A stretch of DNA of 37,743 nucleotides from positions 1-37,743 of IMG/VR virus record IMGVR_UViG_3300025379_000028. The stretch is one strand, 5' to 3'. A model generated the notes under the pieces. It did no database searches and was not told where the DNA came from. It saw only the letters and a list, made by a program, of their open reading frames with translations. A program made the translations under genes and the position numbers. This document shows, piece after piece, positions 15,501-24,054 of this stretch (position 1 is its first letter; the number at the start of each line of letters is the position of its first letter). The DNA is from a virus.

Positions 15501-16022
15501 TGATGAAATGCTACCGTTAACAGTTAACGCAATACCCGGAACAGGATTTGAAGTATAAATTCCAACACCAGGTAAACCTAATGAAGCACCAATATGCATT
15601 ACTTCACCATTGGTATTACCATCATAGAAAGAAGCAATGTCGCCAGATCCTTTTTGTATAATGTATAAACCAGGTCCCTGACTGTTAACTACAGCACACA
15701 AAGCACTTGTTGTTGTAAAGAAAGTGTTGGCAAAATATGCGCTACCTTGTGCTGAGATATTCCCAGTAAATGTTACACTGCCTCTTACTGTACCGCCAGT
15801 TAAATTAAGGTAATTTGATTGTACATAGCTTGTTGTAGCATAAGAACCGGAATTAGCTTTTACACTAGTATAAACACTATTCCATTGACTACTGTTTCCG
15901 GTTTGATCATAAACCAAAGCATTACCACTAATACCACCGACAACAGTAAGATTCTGATTTGGAGTATCGGTACCGATTCCAATTACAGAAGAAAGAGAAT
16001 AACTATTAATTAAGTTTGGCAT
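12501..16022 (-). CDS. Giant Cys-rich GGG-N repeat tail fibre, 1173 aa
   Basis: Starts MPNLINSYSLSSVIGIGTDT, followed by fibre-type segments (NSGSYATTSYVQSNYLNLTG). Residues ~230-830 carry dozens of GGGxxNxI repeats with frequent NC, CN and CS pairs, then NSANW-type units. The C-terminal ~300 residues are different: LLFTGRNDKGGGGAGNYYND, then a beta domain ending ATLVCVQVVR that is a good candidate for the receptor-binding tip. The gene shares modules with the partial gene at 1-1331 and with 17746-21279, so these are recombining paralogues. Cys content is far above normal for a cytoplasmically assembled fibre. Role: host attachment. Confidence 0.8.
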   Translation of the reverse strand: MPNLINSYSLSSVIGIGTDTPNQNLTVVGGISGNALVYDQTGNSSQWNSVYTSVKANSGSYATTSYVQSNYLNLTGGTVRGSVTFTGNISAQGSAYFANTFFTTTSALCAVVNSQGPGLYIIQKGSGDIASFYDGNTNGEVMHIGASLGLPGVGIYTSNPVPGIALTVNGSISSNKVIYASGGNSNLWNSAYNYVNSTSATNNPTYNATTFSKLSSQAYTLIPSTSSILPTIGNNQSIGSVCSYVGSGQNNNICATNTSIYAGACNYNVSIFSGCNNTVFVCSQGVGLDTGACICNTFIGGGVGNSVIANTGYDDGHIQNSTILNGCNNSICQNGWDGGGAGSICTSTIVGGTCNALSGFCITDSVIGGGVRNRIISSSNSNYLIEGTVIAGGYNNVALGCYVSNAVIGGGLNNCNLGNYGVIVGGNTNKITSCCGGNFIGGGTYNTESGYNGSSFIGGGYCNTTSGYSGTDVIVGGAHNTSSAYNGNNFIGAGYCNCIDGTSSECNTGSSVIVGGGSNYVLGANSSIVGGAHNSLSASQAFIGGGFYNCGCGDYSIIGAGSYNCISLGSTDSSYAACLIAAFIGSGNLNVICSYNYGYINSHSCITNASIINGCSNTINTVGCSSQFGCNTCAIINNTVIGSGNSNCVTACSYDCASAIIDNVGILNGYGNVVCMTADGINENTGASTCTQSSLKDSTIIGGRSNVISSRACINANFAGISASTIVGGYKNCIQNFNSTSPLGSMSFIAGGCCNTISGACNVFVLGSNINAPTNDYTYTNNICSGIIIGSDICVTGIPACSNQWTSAYTMTKSNSANWNTAYQTVSTIPYTLINATSSIRPIRGNNTASGTYSSIAGGAYNISSGLRSFIAAGSGNDTKGFANTFILGTGLSATAANYTYVNNISSQGAIAAAGIITSNYSGATDSSLLFTGRNDKGGGGAGNYYNDFIRVVGGNGIASMYLRANYTGGIEFLNSPYTATTLTVSQSGMIGLKQTTVQTNNIPSNNAISFNGHSYINDDGNLHITASDGSIWINTNSSSDIVLNGQNSSGGVQAFGTFRMNSGYGSVAPVYGVRAWINFSVNTSNGAITTNGSGNLSVSRSGTGTYVFTFGTAMPDANYSVTATAQTPNSNSDVACNIANGVSLSTTGFTLQTARYGTGNEDATLVCVQVVR

Positions 16023-16028
16023 TTTATT

Positions 16029-17726
16029 TTATAGTGATTCAATGACATTCATGTTACCAACTAGAGTTGCTGGAGTTGCACCACCTGCTGCTATTATTTT
16101 AGCTGTTAAGAAAATCTTGTCAGCATCTGTATATTGAATATTAGATCCGAGGTTAAGGAAGTTTAACTGAGTATTAACGTTAATTGTATCACCTGATGAT
16201 GCATATCCTGTTAATAACTCCCAACCTCCACCCATATTAGCATAGCCACTAGGTTGACTACCTGTTAGTCCAGTTGTTGAAGTACAGGGCCAATACTGAA
16301 TTGACTTACCTGTATTAACAGGAGTTGGTAATCCACTTAATCCTGGGTTTAATAAGAGCCGCCAAAAGATGAGTGATTGACTCGAATTTTTGCCTGGTCC
16401 ATTAGCAGTATCTTGAATACCAATACTCTGAACCTGAATGTCTCCTCTCTGCCATGGTTCACCAAATCTCTGACCGACTCCTAGAATAACTACTTCTTGG
16501 TTTAAATTACAGTTAATTATTGTATTATTATATACGGAAGAAAAATAAGGATTAAGCTCAACATTTGCTTCAACGTTAATAGAACAACCGAACATAGATA
16601 TTGTTGGGTTATAATTAACAGTTCCTGTATTATAAATTTCTTTTCTAACTGGCATTGCTGGAGCATTAGCATAAGGAGAACCAAATTGACCGTCAAAGGC
16701 CATTGTATGTAGAATGACTTCACCCTTATCGGTTACCTTACCGAAACGAACTTGATTAGTTCTATTACCAATAATATCTAACCAATAGGTATGGGTTCCG
16801 TGGAAGGCAGTTTGTATTATATTTCCAGTACTAGCCCCTGAACTATAATTACCAACACTTAATGGGTAGGTTAGAGTAATAGAAGGAGTAGCCGTATTAT
16901 AGGACTGAACAATAGCAGGTCCGTTAAGCGTAAACGGAGTAAATCCATTTACAGTAACTTTAGAACCAATAGGGAAGGCACTAGCCTGAGCAGCATTTGT
17001 TACACTATATCGTACATTCCAAACTGTAGTACTACCAACGGAAACAGCAGTAACTGTTGGAGTTATTGTATTAGTAGTATAAGCAGATAAGGCAGGTAAA
17101 TTCCAGTTCTCTCCACTCGGTCCATTACCATCTATTTTATCACCATTAAATTGACTTCTTGGTACTCTTGTTTCCAGTAGAGATCCATCCATTAATCTCA
17201 TACGAACAACCGCGTTCATGTCCCCGCCTGATAATTCAAAGAAGAAACCATTAAAGCCAGTAAACCAACCCTTACGCTTTACAACATTTGTATCATAACC
17301 ATCCCAGCACCAGGTACCAAAATACTGCATACCTACACCGGGACGTAGTTTATGTCTACGACGACTTGTTCTAATTGCTGTAGCTCCATTTGCCGTCCCT
17401 GATGTCATCAATGTACTAGCATAATTCTGAACATAGATACTAGTTGCCGTCGACGTAAAGGATTCAATCATTCGATAATCTCCATCCTTATCAGTTGTTG
17501 AATTATACCACCATTGTTGACCGAGTATAGCAGTTCTTGCACGACCGGTTTGATCAAGCTGATAACCTGGTGCGTTACTTACTAACTGAATACCAGATGG
17601 TATTGTTGAAACAGCATTTGTTATCGTAGCACTTAATGAGGTTACAGGGTTTGTTGTAGTAACCGAAAGGGGCTGTGGTAGTACGTAACTACTAGTCGGA
17701 TTTAATAATGAGGTTAAGTAGATCAT
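16029..17726 (-). CDS. Putative baseplate/tail structural protein, 565 aa
   Basis: Starts MIYLTSLLNPTSSYVLPQPL. It has no GGG-N repeats. A basic segment TSRRRHKLRPGVGMQYFGTW precedes a beta-rich region with several Trp/Gly turns (FNGFFFELSGGDMNAVVRMR). It is flanked by two giant fibres on the same strand and has AATAAATA 9 nt before its start, so it is very probably a late virion protein, such as a fibre-connector or baseplate component. No named homologue can be given from the sequence alone. Confidence 0.65.
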   Translation of the reverse strand: MIYLTSLLNPTSSYVLPQPLSVTTTNPVTSLSATITNAVSTIPSGIQLVSNAPGYQLDQTGRARTAILGQQWWYNSTTDKDGDYRMIESFTSTATSIYVQNYASTLMTSGTANGATAIRTSRRRHKLRPGVGMQYFGTWCWDGYDTNVVKRKGWFTGFNGFFFELSGGDMNAVVRMRLMDGSLLETRVPRSQFNGDKIDGNGPSGENWNLPALSAYTTNTITPTVTAVSVGSTTVWNVRYSVTNAAQASAFPIGSKVTVNGFTPFTLNGPAIVQSYNTATPSITLTYPLSVGNYSSGASTGNIIQTAFHGTHTYWLDIIGNRTNQVRFGKVTDKGEVILHTMAFDGQFGSPYANAPAMPVRKEIYNTGTVNYNPTISMFGCSINVEANVELNPYFSSVYNNTIINCNLNQEVVILGVGQRFGEPWQRGDIQVQSIGIQDTANGPGKNSSQSLIFWRLLLNPGLSGLPTPVNTGKSIQYWPCTSTTGLTGSQPSGYANMGGGWELLTGYASSGDTINVNTQLNFLNLGSNIQYTDADKIFLTAKIIAAGGATPATLVGNMNVIESL

Positions 17727-17735
17727 CGTCGTGTT

Positions 17736-17743
17736 TATTTATT
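17736..17743 (-). promoter_or_regulatory. Late-promoter-like word (AATAAATA)
   Basis: AATAAATA 9 nt before the ATG at 17726, minus strand. Confidence 0.4.
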
Positions 17744-17745
17744 CG

Positions 17746-20700
17746 TTATTGTACAAGCCTCCATCCGTATGTACCACCAACATAGATAGCTTTTAGAGAA
17801 AAACCTGCAATATTCATAGCAACTGTTTGATTTTGATTCTCTATGTTAGTAGAAGCAGATAGAGTAAAATTATTAGTAGCCCAGGTATAATAGGGGTCCA
17901 TAAATCCAATTACTGTTCCAATGGTCGGTGTTGTAGGTAATACGCCAGTAACTCCAGAAGTTGTAGTATCTACCATATAATTACCAGTTGGTACATTGAC
18001 AGAGAAATTACTATTTACGTAAGCATATAACGGGTTATAGGTACTCGAACTAACCGTTACTACACTACTGTTTGTTATAACACCATTACCAAGAACCTGG
18101 ACATCGATTAAAGCTCCAGCTCTAGGGGTAAAATTAAGGTTAAGATAATTCGTTCCACTATATGTTATTGTAAAGTCTGTAGTAGGAGTTTGAATAGCTC
18201 CATTTAGAGATACAATATACGCTGCAGCATTCGTGAATGGCGCTGTTGTGCTAAGATTAAAAATAGATGTACTGCCATTGGTAATAAAAGAGTAAGCGCT
18301 TAATGGATTATTCCATCCTGCAGAATTATTTTGAACCAGGGTATAAGAAGTATTCCAATTAGCACTATTTGAACTAACAGTTGTATAGGTTGATTGCCAA
18401 TTACTACTTAGAGAGGTTAATCCAGTAGCTAATGTATAAGCAGTATTCCAATTAGCACTATTAGCTGATACCGTTGTAAATGTACTATTCCATTGACTAC
18501 TATTACCTGTACCATCATAAACTAATCCCTGTGAAGAGATATTGTTAACAAATGTAAAGTTATTAACAGCACTAACAAAAATATTAGATCCTAAGATAAA
18601 TGAATTATTAGCACTTAATGTATTATTAGTGCCACCGATAATAGAAGAATTATCTCCATATACGCTATTATACACACCACCGAGAACACTCGATGAACCT
18701 AACGAATAGGGAGCTGTAGGAGGAGTAAAATTACCTGAATAAGGAGAATAACCGTTAAACACTCTTACCTCATCAATATAGCCTGTATAAAAACTACCTC
18801 CACCAGAATTACCTATACCTAATCTAAAATTCCAGTTATTACTGTAATTAGCACTGTCAGCATATGTACCAACACTAACACCATTTAAATAGAGTGTTGT
18901 AGTACCACTAACTCGACTTAAAGCAACGTGATTCCAAACATTTGGTGTAAAGCTAGATATTATTAGATCACTACCAGTAGATGTTGTGCGATAACTTATA
19001 TTTCCGTTATTTACGTATATACGAGGATTTCCAGCACTACCAGTAGTATAGTTTCCAAGTATAAATCCAGTATTATTACCACTATTATTGAACCATAAGT
19101 CGACTGAAAAATTACCAGTTCCTATTGGGGAGTTTGTATTAATAGCTAGGAAAGCTGATCCTGGAAAATAAATTCCATTATTAAATTTACCTGATACACC
19201 TACTGTTAAATTACTCGGATTAGTGACTGTAAGCCCATATATTGAAGAATCAGCAATTCCGATAAATGAATCAAAATGTAATAATATTCTAGGGTATGGA
19301 CCTAAGCCATATGTAGCTGTATTTTGTTTACCATTAACAATAGTAGAATATTGACTACTGGCAGTATTACAAAATCCGTTATTAATTGCTACACTCAATG
19401 CAGTTGCACAATTTAGTGAACCATTTAATACATTAGAGAAATTACAAAAATTTACATTACACGTTCCATTTAAAATAGTACTATAATTTGCCTGTAAATT
19501 ATTACCACAACCATTACCAATTAATAAACCAGCACCAGTTATTGAGTTACAAATACCATTTAATAAAGCAGAAGTACCACCACCGTTAATAGTATTATTA
19601 CAACCTGTACCAATAAATGTTAAACCACTATTAACAGTATTACATGAACCATTACCAATAAACGATAAAGCTGCTCCAATATACCCTGAAACACCATTAG
19701 TAATTGTACTACAAGATGCACGGCCATAACTACTAGATATAGTATTATTACTACCTCCTAAAATTGTAGCGCTACCTGTACAAGAATTAGGTAAACCACA
19801 ATTAGTAGCTCGTATTAAATTTTGATTACCGGTTAAAATAACAGAATTATAAACGTTGGAATAACTATTACCAAAAGCAACACTACTATAATAGCCAGAT
19901 GCTGTATTACAAATTTGATTTTGTACACCACCTAAAATTATAGAATTTGTAATACAAGATGTCCCGGCTCCATCACTACATCCACTATCGTTAGCGTCGG
20001 TACCAACGGCATAAAGAGCATTATTACATCCCCCTAAAATAGACGAATTACAAATATATCCATAGTTAGGGTGATTTTGATTAGGTGTAACAATACCATA
20101 TCCGGATAAAATATTATTACCAATTACTGTATTGACAGACGATGTAGACGGGATATACGTAAAGGCTTGACTAGATAACTTACTAAATGTTGTTGCATTA
20201 TAGCCTGGATTATTTGTAGCAGAAGTTGAATTTACATAGCTATATACACTATTCCAGCTAGCACTATTTGCTGTTAAAGTTGTATAACTACTATTCCAGT
20301 TAGCACTTAATGTAGGTATTTGACCGAGATTGGCAGATGTACTTGTTGCACTTAAAGCCGAGAGACTAACTGTGTTACCATTACTAATAGATAAAGCCGC
20401 GGTATTAGAGTTGAAGGAAAGAGTTTGCGGTGTACCACCTGCACCCCAACTAGCGCTATTGCCTTGTACGGTTGTATAGGTATTATTCCAGTTAGCAGAA
20501 CTTGAAATGACTACACTATTAACAGCTGCATTTCCGCTTCCACCGCTACCGCTCCCTGTTGAGAACAATGTAGCAATATCTACACCACCGGAGAGGTATT
20601 GACCAGTGACGTTTAAGGTACCGTTCATTGTACCGCCATTAGCAAATTGTTGAGCTACTGAGCCTCCACCTCCTGCGTACTCAGCCATGACAGCAGCCTT

Positions 20701-21279
20701 CTTAAGATACTTCTCCATGTACTCCTCAAGAAGTTTCTTAATACTCTCCATTTTAACAGGTTCGGTTTCGCTAATAATATCAGTACTAAGTTTATCAAGT
20801 TCTAATGTATAATCATTAGCTGTTTTTTTAGCAGCAGGCGGTTTAGATTGTCTCTCCAGTTCCTGAATATAATCGTTCTTTGGTGTAGCAGTAACAATAG
20901 GAGCTTTTGGTACTTCTACCGGTATTTCTTCTTCAATCTCTTCTACAATCGGTACTTTAACTTCAGGGACAGTAGGATCTTTTGGGTTTGCCAATATATC
21001 CTTTAATTTACCTAAAAAATCACCAAAATTGTCTTTATCTTCTAAAATCTCTTCAGACTCTTCTATAGCTATTACTGGTTGTTCTACAGTAGCTTCAGTA
21101 GAAGGAAGGTGAGCCTGAACTTGTTTAGCAATTTTTTCTTGTAAATTAGCTAAGGTAACAGCAAGAGGAGTAACAGTTTCCGGAGCCTCAAGTCCTTCCA
21201 TAATGGCCTTGTGCTCTTTCTCTACATTAATCTTTTGGGAAAGATTAGATAGAAAGTTTATTAACGGATCCTGTTCCAC
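17746..21279 (-). CDS. Giant tail fibre with inserted LamG-like lectin domain, 1177 aa
   Basis: GTG start. Residues 1-200 are an acidic, Pro/Val/Glu-rich, partly coiled-coil anchor (FGDFLGKLKDILANPKDP) unlike the other fibres. Then a Gly-rich link (AEYAGGGGSVAQQ) and TGQYLSGGVDIATLF, shared with the gene at 1-1331, then GGG-N/Cys repeats. At about residues 662-855 sits a LamG/concanavalin-type domain (LLHFDSFIGIADSS, then NVWNHVALSRVSGTTTLYLN and GYIDEVRVFNGYSPYSG), a known carbohydrate-binding fold. NSANW repeats and a beta-rich C terminus follow. A TTTAAATA word lies about 7 nt before the start. Role: host recognition, with the lectin domain possibly binding surface glycans. Confidence 0.82.
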   Translation of the reverse strand: MEQDPLINFLSNLSQKINVEKEHKAIMEGLEAPETVTPLAVTLANLQEKIAKQVQAHLPSTEATVEQPVIAIEESEEILEDKDNFGDFLGKLKDILANPKDPTVPEVKVPIVEEIEEEIPVEVPKAPIVTATPKNDYIQELERQSKPPAAKKTANDYTLELDKLSTDIISETEPVKMESIKKLLEEYMEKYLKKAAVMAEYAGGGGSVAQQFANGGTMNGTLNVTGQYLSGGVDIATLFSTGSGSGGSGNAAVNSVVISSSANWNNTYTTVQGNSASWGAGGTPQTLSFNSNTAALSISNGNTVSLSALSATSTSANLGQIPTLSANWNSSYTTLTANSASWNSVYSYVNSTSATNNPGYNATTFSKLSSQAFTYIPSTSSVNTVIGNNILSGYGIVTPNQNHPNYGYICNSSILGGCNNALYAVGTDANDSGCSDGAGTSCITNSIILGGVQNQICNTASGYYSSVAFGNSYSNVYNSVILTGNQNLIRATNCGLPNSCTGSATILGGSNNTISSSYGRASCSTITNGVSGYIGAALSFIGNGSCNTVNSGLTFIGTGCNNTINGGGTSALLNGICNSITGAGLLIGNGCGNNLQANYSTILNGTCNVNFCNFSNVLNGSLNCATALSVAINNGFCNTASSQYSTIVNGKQNTATYGLGPYPRILLHFDSFIGIADSSIYGLTVTNPSNLTVGVSGKFNNGIYFPGSAFLAINTNSPIGTGNFSVDLWFNNSGNNTGFILGNYTTGSAGNPRIYVNNGNISYRTTSTGSDLIISSFTPNVWNHVALSRVSGTTTLYLNGVSVGTYADSANYSNNWNFRLGIGNSGGGSFYTGYIDEVRVFNGYSPYSGNFTPPTAPYSLGSSSVLGGVYNSVYGDNSSIIGGTNNTLSANNSFILGSNIFVSAVNNFTFVNNISSQGLVYDGTGNSSQWNSTFTTVSANSANWNTAYTLATGLTSLSSNWQSTYTTVSSNSANWNTSYTLVQNNSAGWNNPLSAYSFITNGSTSIFNLSTTAPFTNAAAYIVSLNGAIQTPTTDFTITYSGTNYLNLNFTPRAGALIDVQVLGNGVITNSSVVTVSSSTYNPLYAYVNSNFSVNVPTGNYMVDTTTSGVTGVLPTTPTIGTVIGFMDPYYTWATNNFTLSASTNIENQNQTVAMNIAGFSLKAIYVGGTYGWRLVQ

Positions 21280-21307
21280 GTCATTATTTAAAGTAAAAAC
21301 CCTTAAA

Positions 21308-21751
21308 TTATAGTGCTTTAGACTTTATTATCTTATTTAGATAACTTCTTAAATGTTTAGTATAATTTATAGGAGCTGTGGTAGCAGCATAATTAGAATT
21401 ACTTTCACGAATAAGAGCAGGTGGTGCAGATATTTCATGAAAATCTGAGGGTAAATCAAATGCTAATGTATCTATAGTTGAATGAGGTAACTCTACCTCT
21501 TCACAAACTGCTAATTTAAATTTTACATTATCGAAAACTTCGCCATCAGATAGCTGCACACTTGTCACTAGATAATTATCACCTGTTGACTCAGTAATAA
21601 TTTTATGAACAAATTCACTACCATTAGTAACAATTACAGCAACATTATCAAGACTCTCTTCAAAAGGTCTACAATAAATTACATTTTCCGCACCTTCTAT
21701 ATCTACAAACTTACATGTTGTATTATTGTTTATTAAAATATCATTAAGCAC
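21308..21751 (-). CDS. Unknown protein upstream of the fibre block, 147 aa
   Basis: Starts MLNDILINNNTTCKFVDIEG. Beta-rich first two thirds (NVAVIVTNGSEFVHKII, NVKFKLAVCEEVEL), then a helical basic C terminus (YTKHLRSYLNKIIKSKAL). It begins 9 bases after the end of the dCMP deaminase gene and is followed by the 1177-residue fibre, so it could be a fibre-assembly or small virion protein. Not recognised. Confidence 0.55.
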   Translation of the reverse strand: MLNDILINNNTTCKFVDIEGAENVIYCRPFEESLDNVAVIVTNGSEFVHKIITESTGDNYLVTSVQLSDGEVFDNVKFKLAVCEEVELPHSTIDTLAFDLPSDFHEISAPPALIRESNSNYAATTAPINYTKHLRSYLNKIIKSKAL

Positions 21752-21759
21752 ATGAATAT

Positions 21760-22194
21760 TTAAGACATAAAAACAGATTTCAATGATGCAGATAGCTGTA
21801 TTATTTCAATTCCATAATCTTTTGCAATGTTTTCAGGTGAATATGATTCATCAAATTTATATGACTCTACATAAACTATCTTTTTAATTCCGTAAGCTGC
21901 TAATGTTTTTAGACAATCATTACAAGGAGCGTGAGTTATAGCAGCAAGATAACACTCTCCAGGCTTTATCATTCTACAAGCATTAACCTCAGCGTGAATT
22001 ACTCTTTTATGTTTTTCCACTCGATTGTGCCACTCAATTTCTACTCCTGATGGAGCTCCATTATACCCTAAACTTGCTACTGTATGATCATATCGTAAAA
22101 GACAACAACCAACTTTAGTTCTTGGATCTTCTGATCTTAATGCTGCCACCATTGCAAGTTGCATGGCGTATTCATCCCATGAAGGTCTACTCAT
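21760..22194 (-). CDS. dCMP deaminase (ComEB-like), 144 aa
   Basis: Zinc-dependent deaminase motifs are present: HAEVNA at residues 67-72 (zinc His67, catalytic Glu69) and APCNDC at 89-94 (zinc Cys91 and Cys94). It should convert dCMP to dUMP for dTTP synthesis, which suits an AT-rich phage that also encodes ribonucleotide reductase. The start at 22194 (MSRPSWDEYAM) is chosen because it forms an ATGA overlap with the stop of the upstream HNH gene; a longer frame from 22215 adds seven residues. The length fits the family. Confidence 0.9.
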   Translation of the reverse strand: MSRPSWDEYAMQLAMVAALRSEDPRTKVGCCLLRYDHTVASLGYNGAPSGVEIEWHNRVEKHKRVIHAEVNACRMIKPGECYLAAITHAPCNDCLKTLAAYGIKKIVYVESYKFDESYSPENIAKDYGIEIIQLSASLKSVFMS

Positions 22195-22772
22195 AGCTTT
22201 AAAAAGATATCCCATTCAGGAATATTCTGGTGATTGTTAATATAAAGCATTGTTGGAACTGCTCTAGGCTCATATGGTTGACGGATGAGTTTGAGTCCAG
22301 CTTCTTCAGGTGTTCTATTACCTTTCTTATGATTTACTTCTTTGTGGGAGAGAACACAATTTGTCCATGTTGTCCTACCTCCCTTACTTCTTGGTAAAAC
22401 ATGATCGATATTTGCTTCATTCGGTGTTAGCTTCTTACCAGTATATTGACAGGTACCTTCATCTCTATTCCAAATAGCTTTAGATGAAAATTTCGGTCTT
22501 CTCTTTGGAACTTTATCATATTCACATAACACAATAACCTTGGGGACCTTTATTTGACCACGTATGGTGCTGACATATTCAGCCTTTTCATCAAAAGGTA
22601 GAGAGACCCAATTCTCCCACTTGTATGGTACCATATTATCAAAGCCGGCGATATCTAAGCCTGTAGCGTTACCTACATACATCATAGAAAGAGCCTCTGC
22701 CGCTGATTTTACATGAATTGCTTGCCAATTTCGGTTTAAAATAAGAACGGATGCGCAGTTTAAGTTAGTCAT
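22191..22772 (-). CDS. HNH endonuclease family protein, 193 aa
   Basis: N-terminal region (VLILNRNWQAIHVKSAAEAL) and C-terminal core (NIDHVLPRSKGGRTTWTNCV, then KGNRTPEEAGLKL) match a widespread bacterial and phage HNH family. The catalytic pair is Asp123-His124, with Asn138 and Asn147 as the N and second positions. The usual zinc CxxC pair is reduced (CQYTG, Cys108 only), so the zinc knuckle may be lost or rebuilt. It overlaps the deaminase by 4 bases and is likely co-transcribed with it. It could act in host DNA breakdown, packaging-linked cutting or homing. Confidence 0.8.
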   Translation of the reverse strand: MTNLNCASVLILNRNWQAIHVKSAAEALSMMYVGNATGLDIAGFDNMVPYKWENWVSLPFDEKAEYVSTIRGQIKVPKVIVLCEYDKVPKRRPKFSSKAIWNRDEGTCQYTGKKLTPNEANIDHVLPRSKGGRTTWTNCVLSHKEVNHKKGNRTPEEAGLKLIRQPYEPRAVPTMLYINNHQNIPEWDIFLKL

Positions 22773-22775
22773 AAA

Positions 22776-23006
22776 TTAAAATTGTATTTTAAGTGTAGTA
22801 AAAGATGTTATACGATTCAAGGTATAATCTTTAAGAAATTCGCCAGTTATAATAATATTATTCTTTTTAAGATAAAAATTCTCTTCAGTATATTTGTTAA
22901 TAATATCGTATTGATTGAGATAAGGGTAATTTGTAGGTGATGTAGTATTATTAGTATCAGCAAAACATACAGTACATAGAATTAAAAACAATAATAATGT
23001 TTTCAT
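22776..23006 (-). CDS. Small secreted protein, 76 aa
   Basis: N terminus MKTLLLFLILCTVCFADTNN has a basic start, a hydrophobic core and an Ala-type cleavage site (CFA|D), so it should be exported. The mature part is Asn/Thr/Tyr-rich and ends TTLKIQF. The ATG overlaps the stop of the 47-residue upstream gene (ATGA). Function unknown. Confidence 0.6.
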   Translation of the reverse strand: MKTLLLFLILCTVCFADTNNTTSPTNYPYLNQYDIINKYTEENFYLKKNNIIITGEFLKDYTLNRITSFTTLKIQF

Positions 23007-23146
23007 TTCTTCTTATATTTATTTTTTTTAAAATGTCTTAAATGAGGTACATACTCTGGTGGATAATATTTTTTACGTACCTCTTGATAGTACTTTCTAT
23101 CTTCTGGAGTCATATTTACATAACCATCAATTTTGTAAATACTCAT
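23003..23146 (-). CDS. Small basic tyrosine-rich protein, 47 aa
   Basis: Short frame read directly: MSIYKIDGYVNMTPEDRKYY, then KKYYPPEYVPHLRHF and a Lys-rich tail. It overlaps the following gene by 4 bases (ATGA) and the preceding one by 20 bases. No family recognised; the MTPEDRKYYQEVRKKYYPPE region looks like a small helical DNA- or protein-binding unit. Confidence 0.5.
   Translation of the reverse strand: MSIYKIDGYVNMTPEDRKYYQEVRKKYYPPEYVPHLRHFKKNKYKKK
23016..23023 (-). promoter_or_regulatory. Late-promoter-like word (AATAAATA)
   Basis: AATAAATA 9 nt before the ATG at 23006, inside the end of the upstream gene. The leader AAGAAGAA is weakly purine-rich. Confidence 0.3.
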
Positions 23147-23423
23147 AAATATCTGGAGTTACTTGCTTCCTTGCCTCCTCTGATAGGACATTTGAAATCC
23201 ATGAAAGAGCTTCCCTCTTTTTACCGTCTCTTATAAATTTTGGTATTTCATTTAGATCATCAAAATTTTGTTTAATATAATGTCGTCGTCCGCCTCGTTT
23301 CTCAGCTAAAAGTAGTGTAGCATTACCTACCATACACTCATTCTTGTACCATTGATAAACATGACCTGCAAAAGTATCTGCGTAAAAGTACGCTAGTATA
23401 TCAAAATCATTATTGTCGTCCAT
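23127..23423 (-). CDS. Unknown protein, 98 aa
   Basis: Starts MDDNNDFDILAYFYADTFAG when read from 23423; a frame from 23435 adds MLKE. Contains WYKNECMVGNATLLLAEKRG and a basic GGRRHYIKQNFDD. No motif recognised. It overlaps the upstream 77-residue gene by 14 bases and the downstream 47-residue gene by 20. Confidence 0.55.
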   Translation of the reverse strand: MDDNNDFDILAYFYADTFAGHVYQWYKNECMVGNATLLLAEKRGGRRHYIKQNFDDLNEIPKFIRDGKKREALSWISNVLSEEARKQVTPDIYEYLQN

Positions 23424-23643
23424 TTCCTTTAACAAAAAATTTAATCTTAACTAGCTCCATTGTTTTTTCAGTTACAATAAAACGGAATGGCTTATTTTTA
23501 TACTGCTCTTGCTCAACGTAAATAGCACGATTTATAATTGATTCTCGCTCCTCGTAGGTAGGTTCATATTTAAAGACAATTGTCCTCGTATATGACTTTT
23601 CGTTCTTAACTGGTTTTTTTGCTTTAGTAGCTTGTTTTGCCAT
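23410..23643 (-). CDS. Unknown small basic protein, 77 aa
   Basis: Lys-rich N terminus (MAKQATKAKKPVKNEKSYTR), a beta-like centre and KIKFFVKGNGRQ at the end. Upstream, TATTATAGGTGGT-ATG combines a -10-like word with a Shine-Dalgarno-like AGGTGG. Function unknown. Confidence 0.5.
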   Translation of the reverse strand: MAKQATKAKKPVKNEKSYTRTIVFKYEPTYEERESIINRAIYVEQEQYKNKPFRFIVTEKTMELVKIKFFVKGNGRQ

Positions 23644-23669
23644 ACCACCTATAATAGCGATATTATAAA

Positions 23670-24041
23670 TTAATTCAAGCGAATACTTTCAGGTTTTGTA
23701 GAACGAATATAAACTTCACCGTATACCTCTAAAACACCCATAGCAGCTTGAAATTCACGTTGAGACATCTTATCCCAATTCTTAAGCTTTCTATAGGTCT
23801 CATCAGCCATTGCTTTATAATGAGATTCTTTATTATCTTTTTTAGCATGTCTAATAGCATCTTTATATGGAGCAAATTTTGCCTTGTAATGAATTGCTGT
23901 AAGTAAACTATATCCACCTTTCTTACGAGTCATTTTTTCAATCTTAATAGCTCCAGCTAAACGCTTATGGAGAAACTCTAAAAAGCTTTCTGCTGTATTC
24001 AATCCCGACTTAACTGCTTCCATTAATGCTTCTAATCTCAT
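23670..24041 (-). CDS. Unknown protein, 123 aa
   Basis: Starts MRLEALMEAVKSGLNTAESF; helical, basic (FLHKRLAGAIKIEKMTRKKG). The C terminus is EVYGEVYIRSTKPESIRLN. No motif seen. A CATAAATA word lies exactly 5 nt before the ATG, so it is probably a late, leaderless message although it lies right after the ribonucleotide reductase gene. Confidence 0.55.
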   Translation of the reverse strand: MRLEALMEAVKSGLNTAESFLEFLHKRLAGAIKIEKMTRKKGGYSLLTAIHYKAKFAPYKDAIRHAKKDNKESHYKAMADETYRKLKNWDKMSQREFQAAMGVLEVYGEVYIRSTKPESIRLN

Positions 24042-24046
24042 AGAAT

Positions 24047-24054
24047 TATTTATG
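24047..24054 (-). promoter_or_regulatory. T4-type late promoter (CATAAATA), 5 nt from ATG
   Basis: CATAAATA-ATTCT-ATG on the minus strand. It sits inside the last codons of the NrdA gene, so it costs no extra sequence. Confidence 0.55.
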
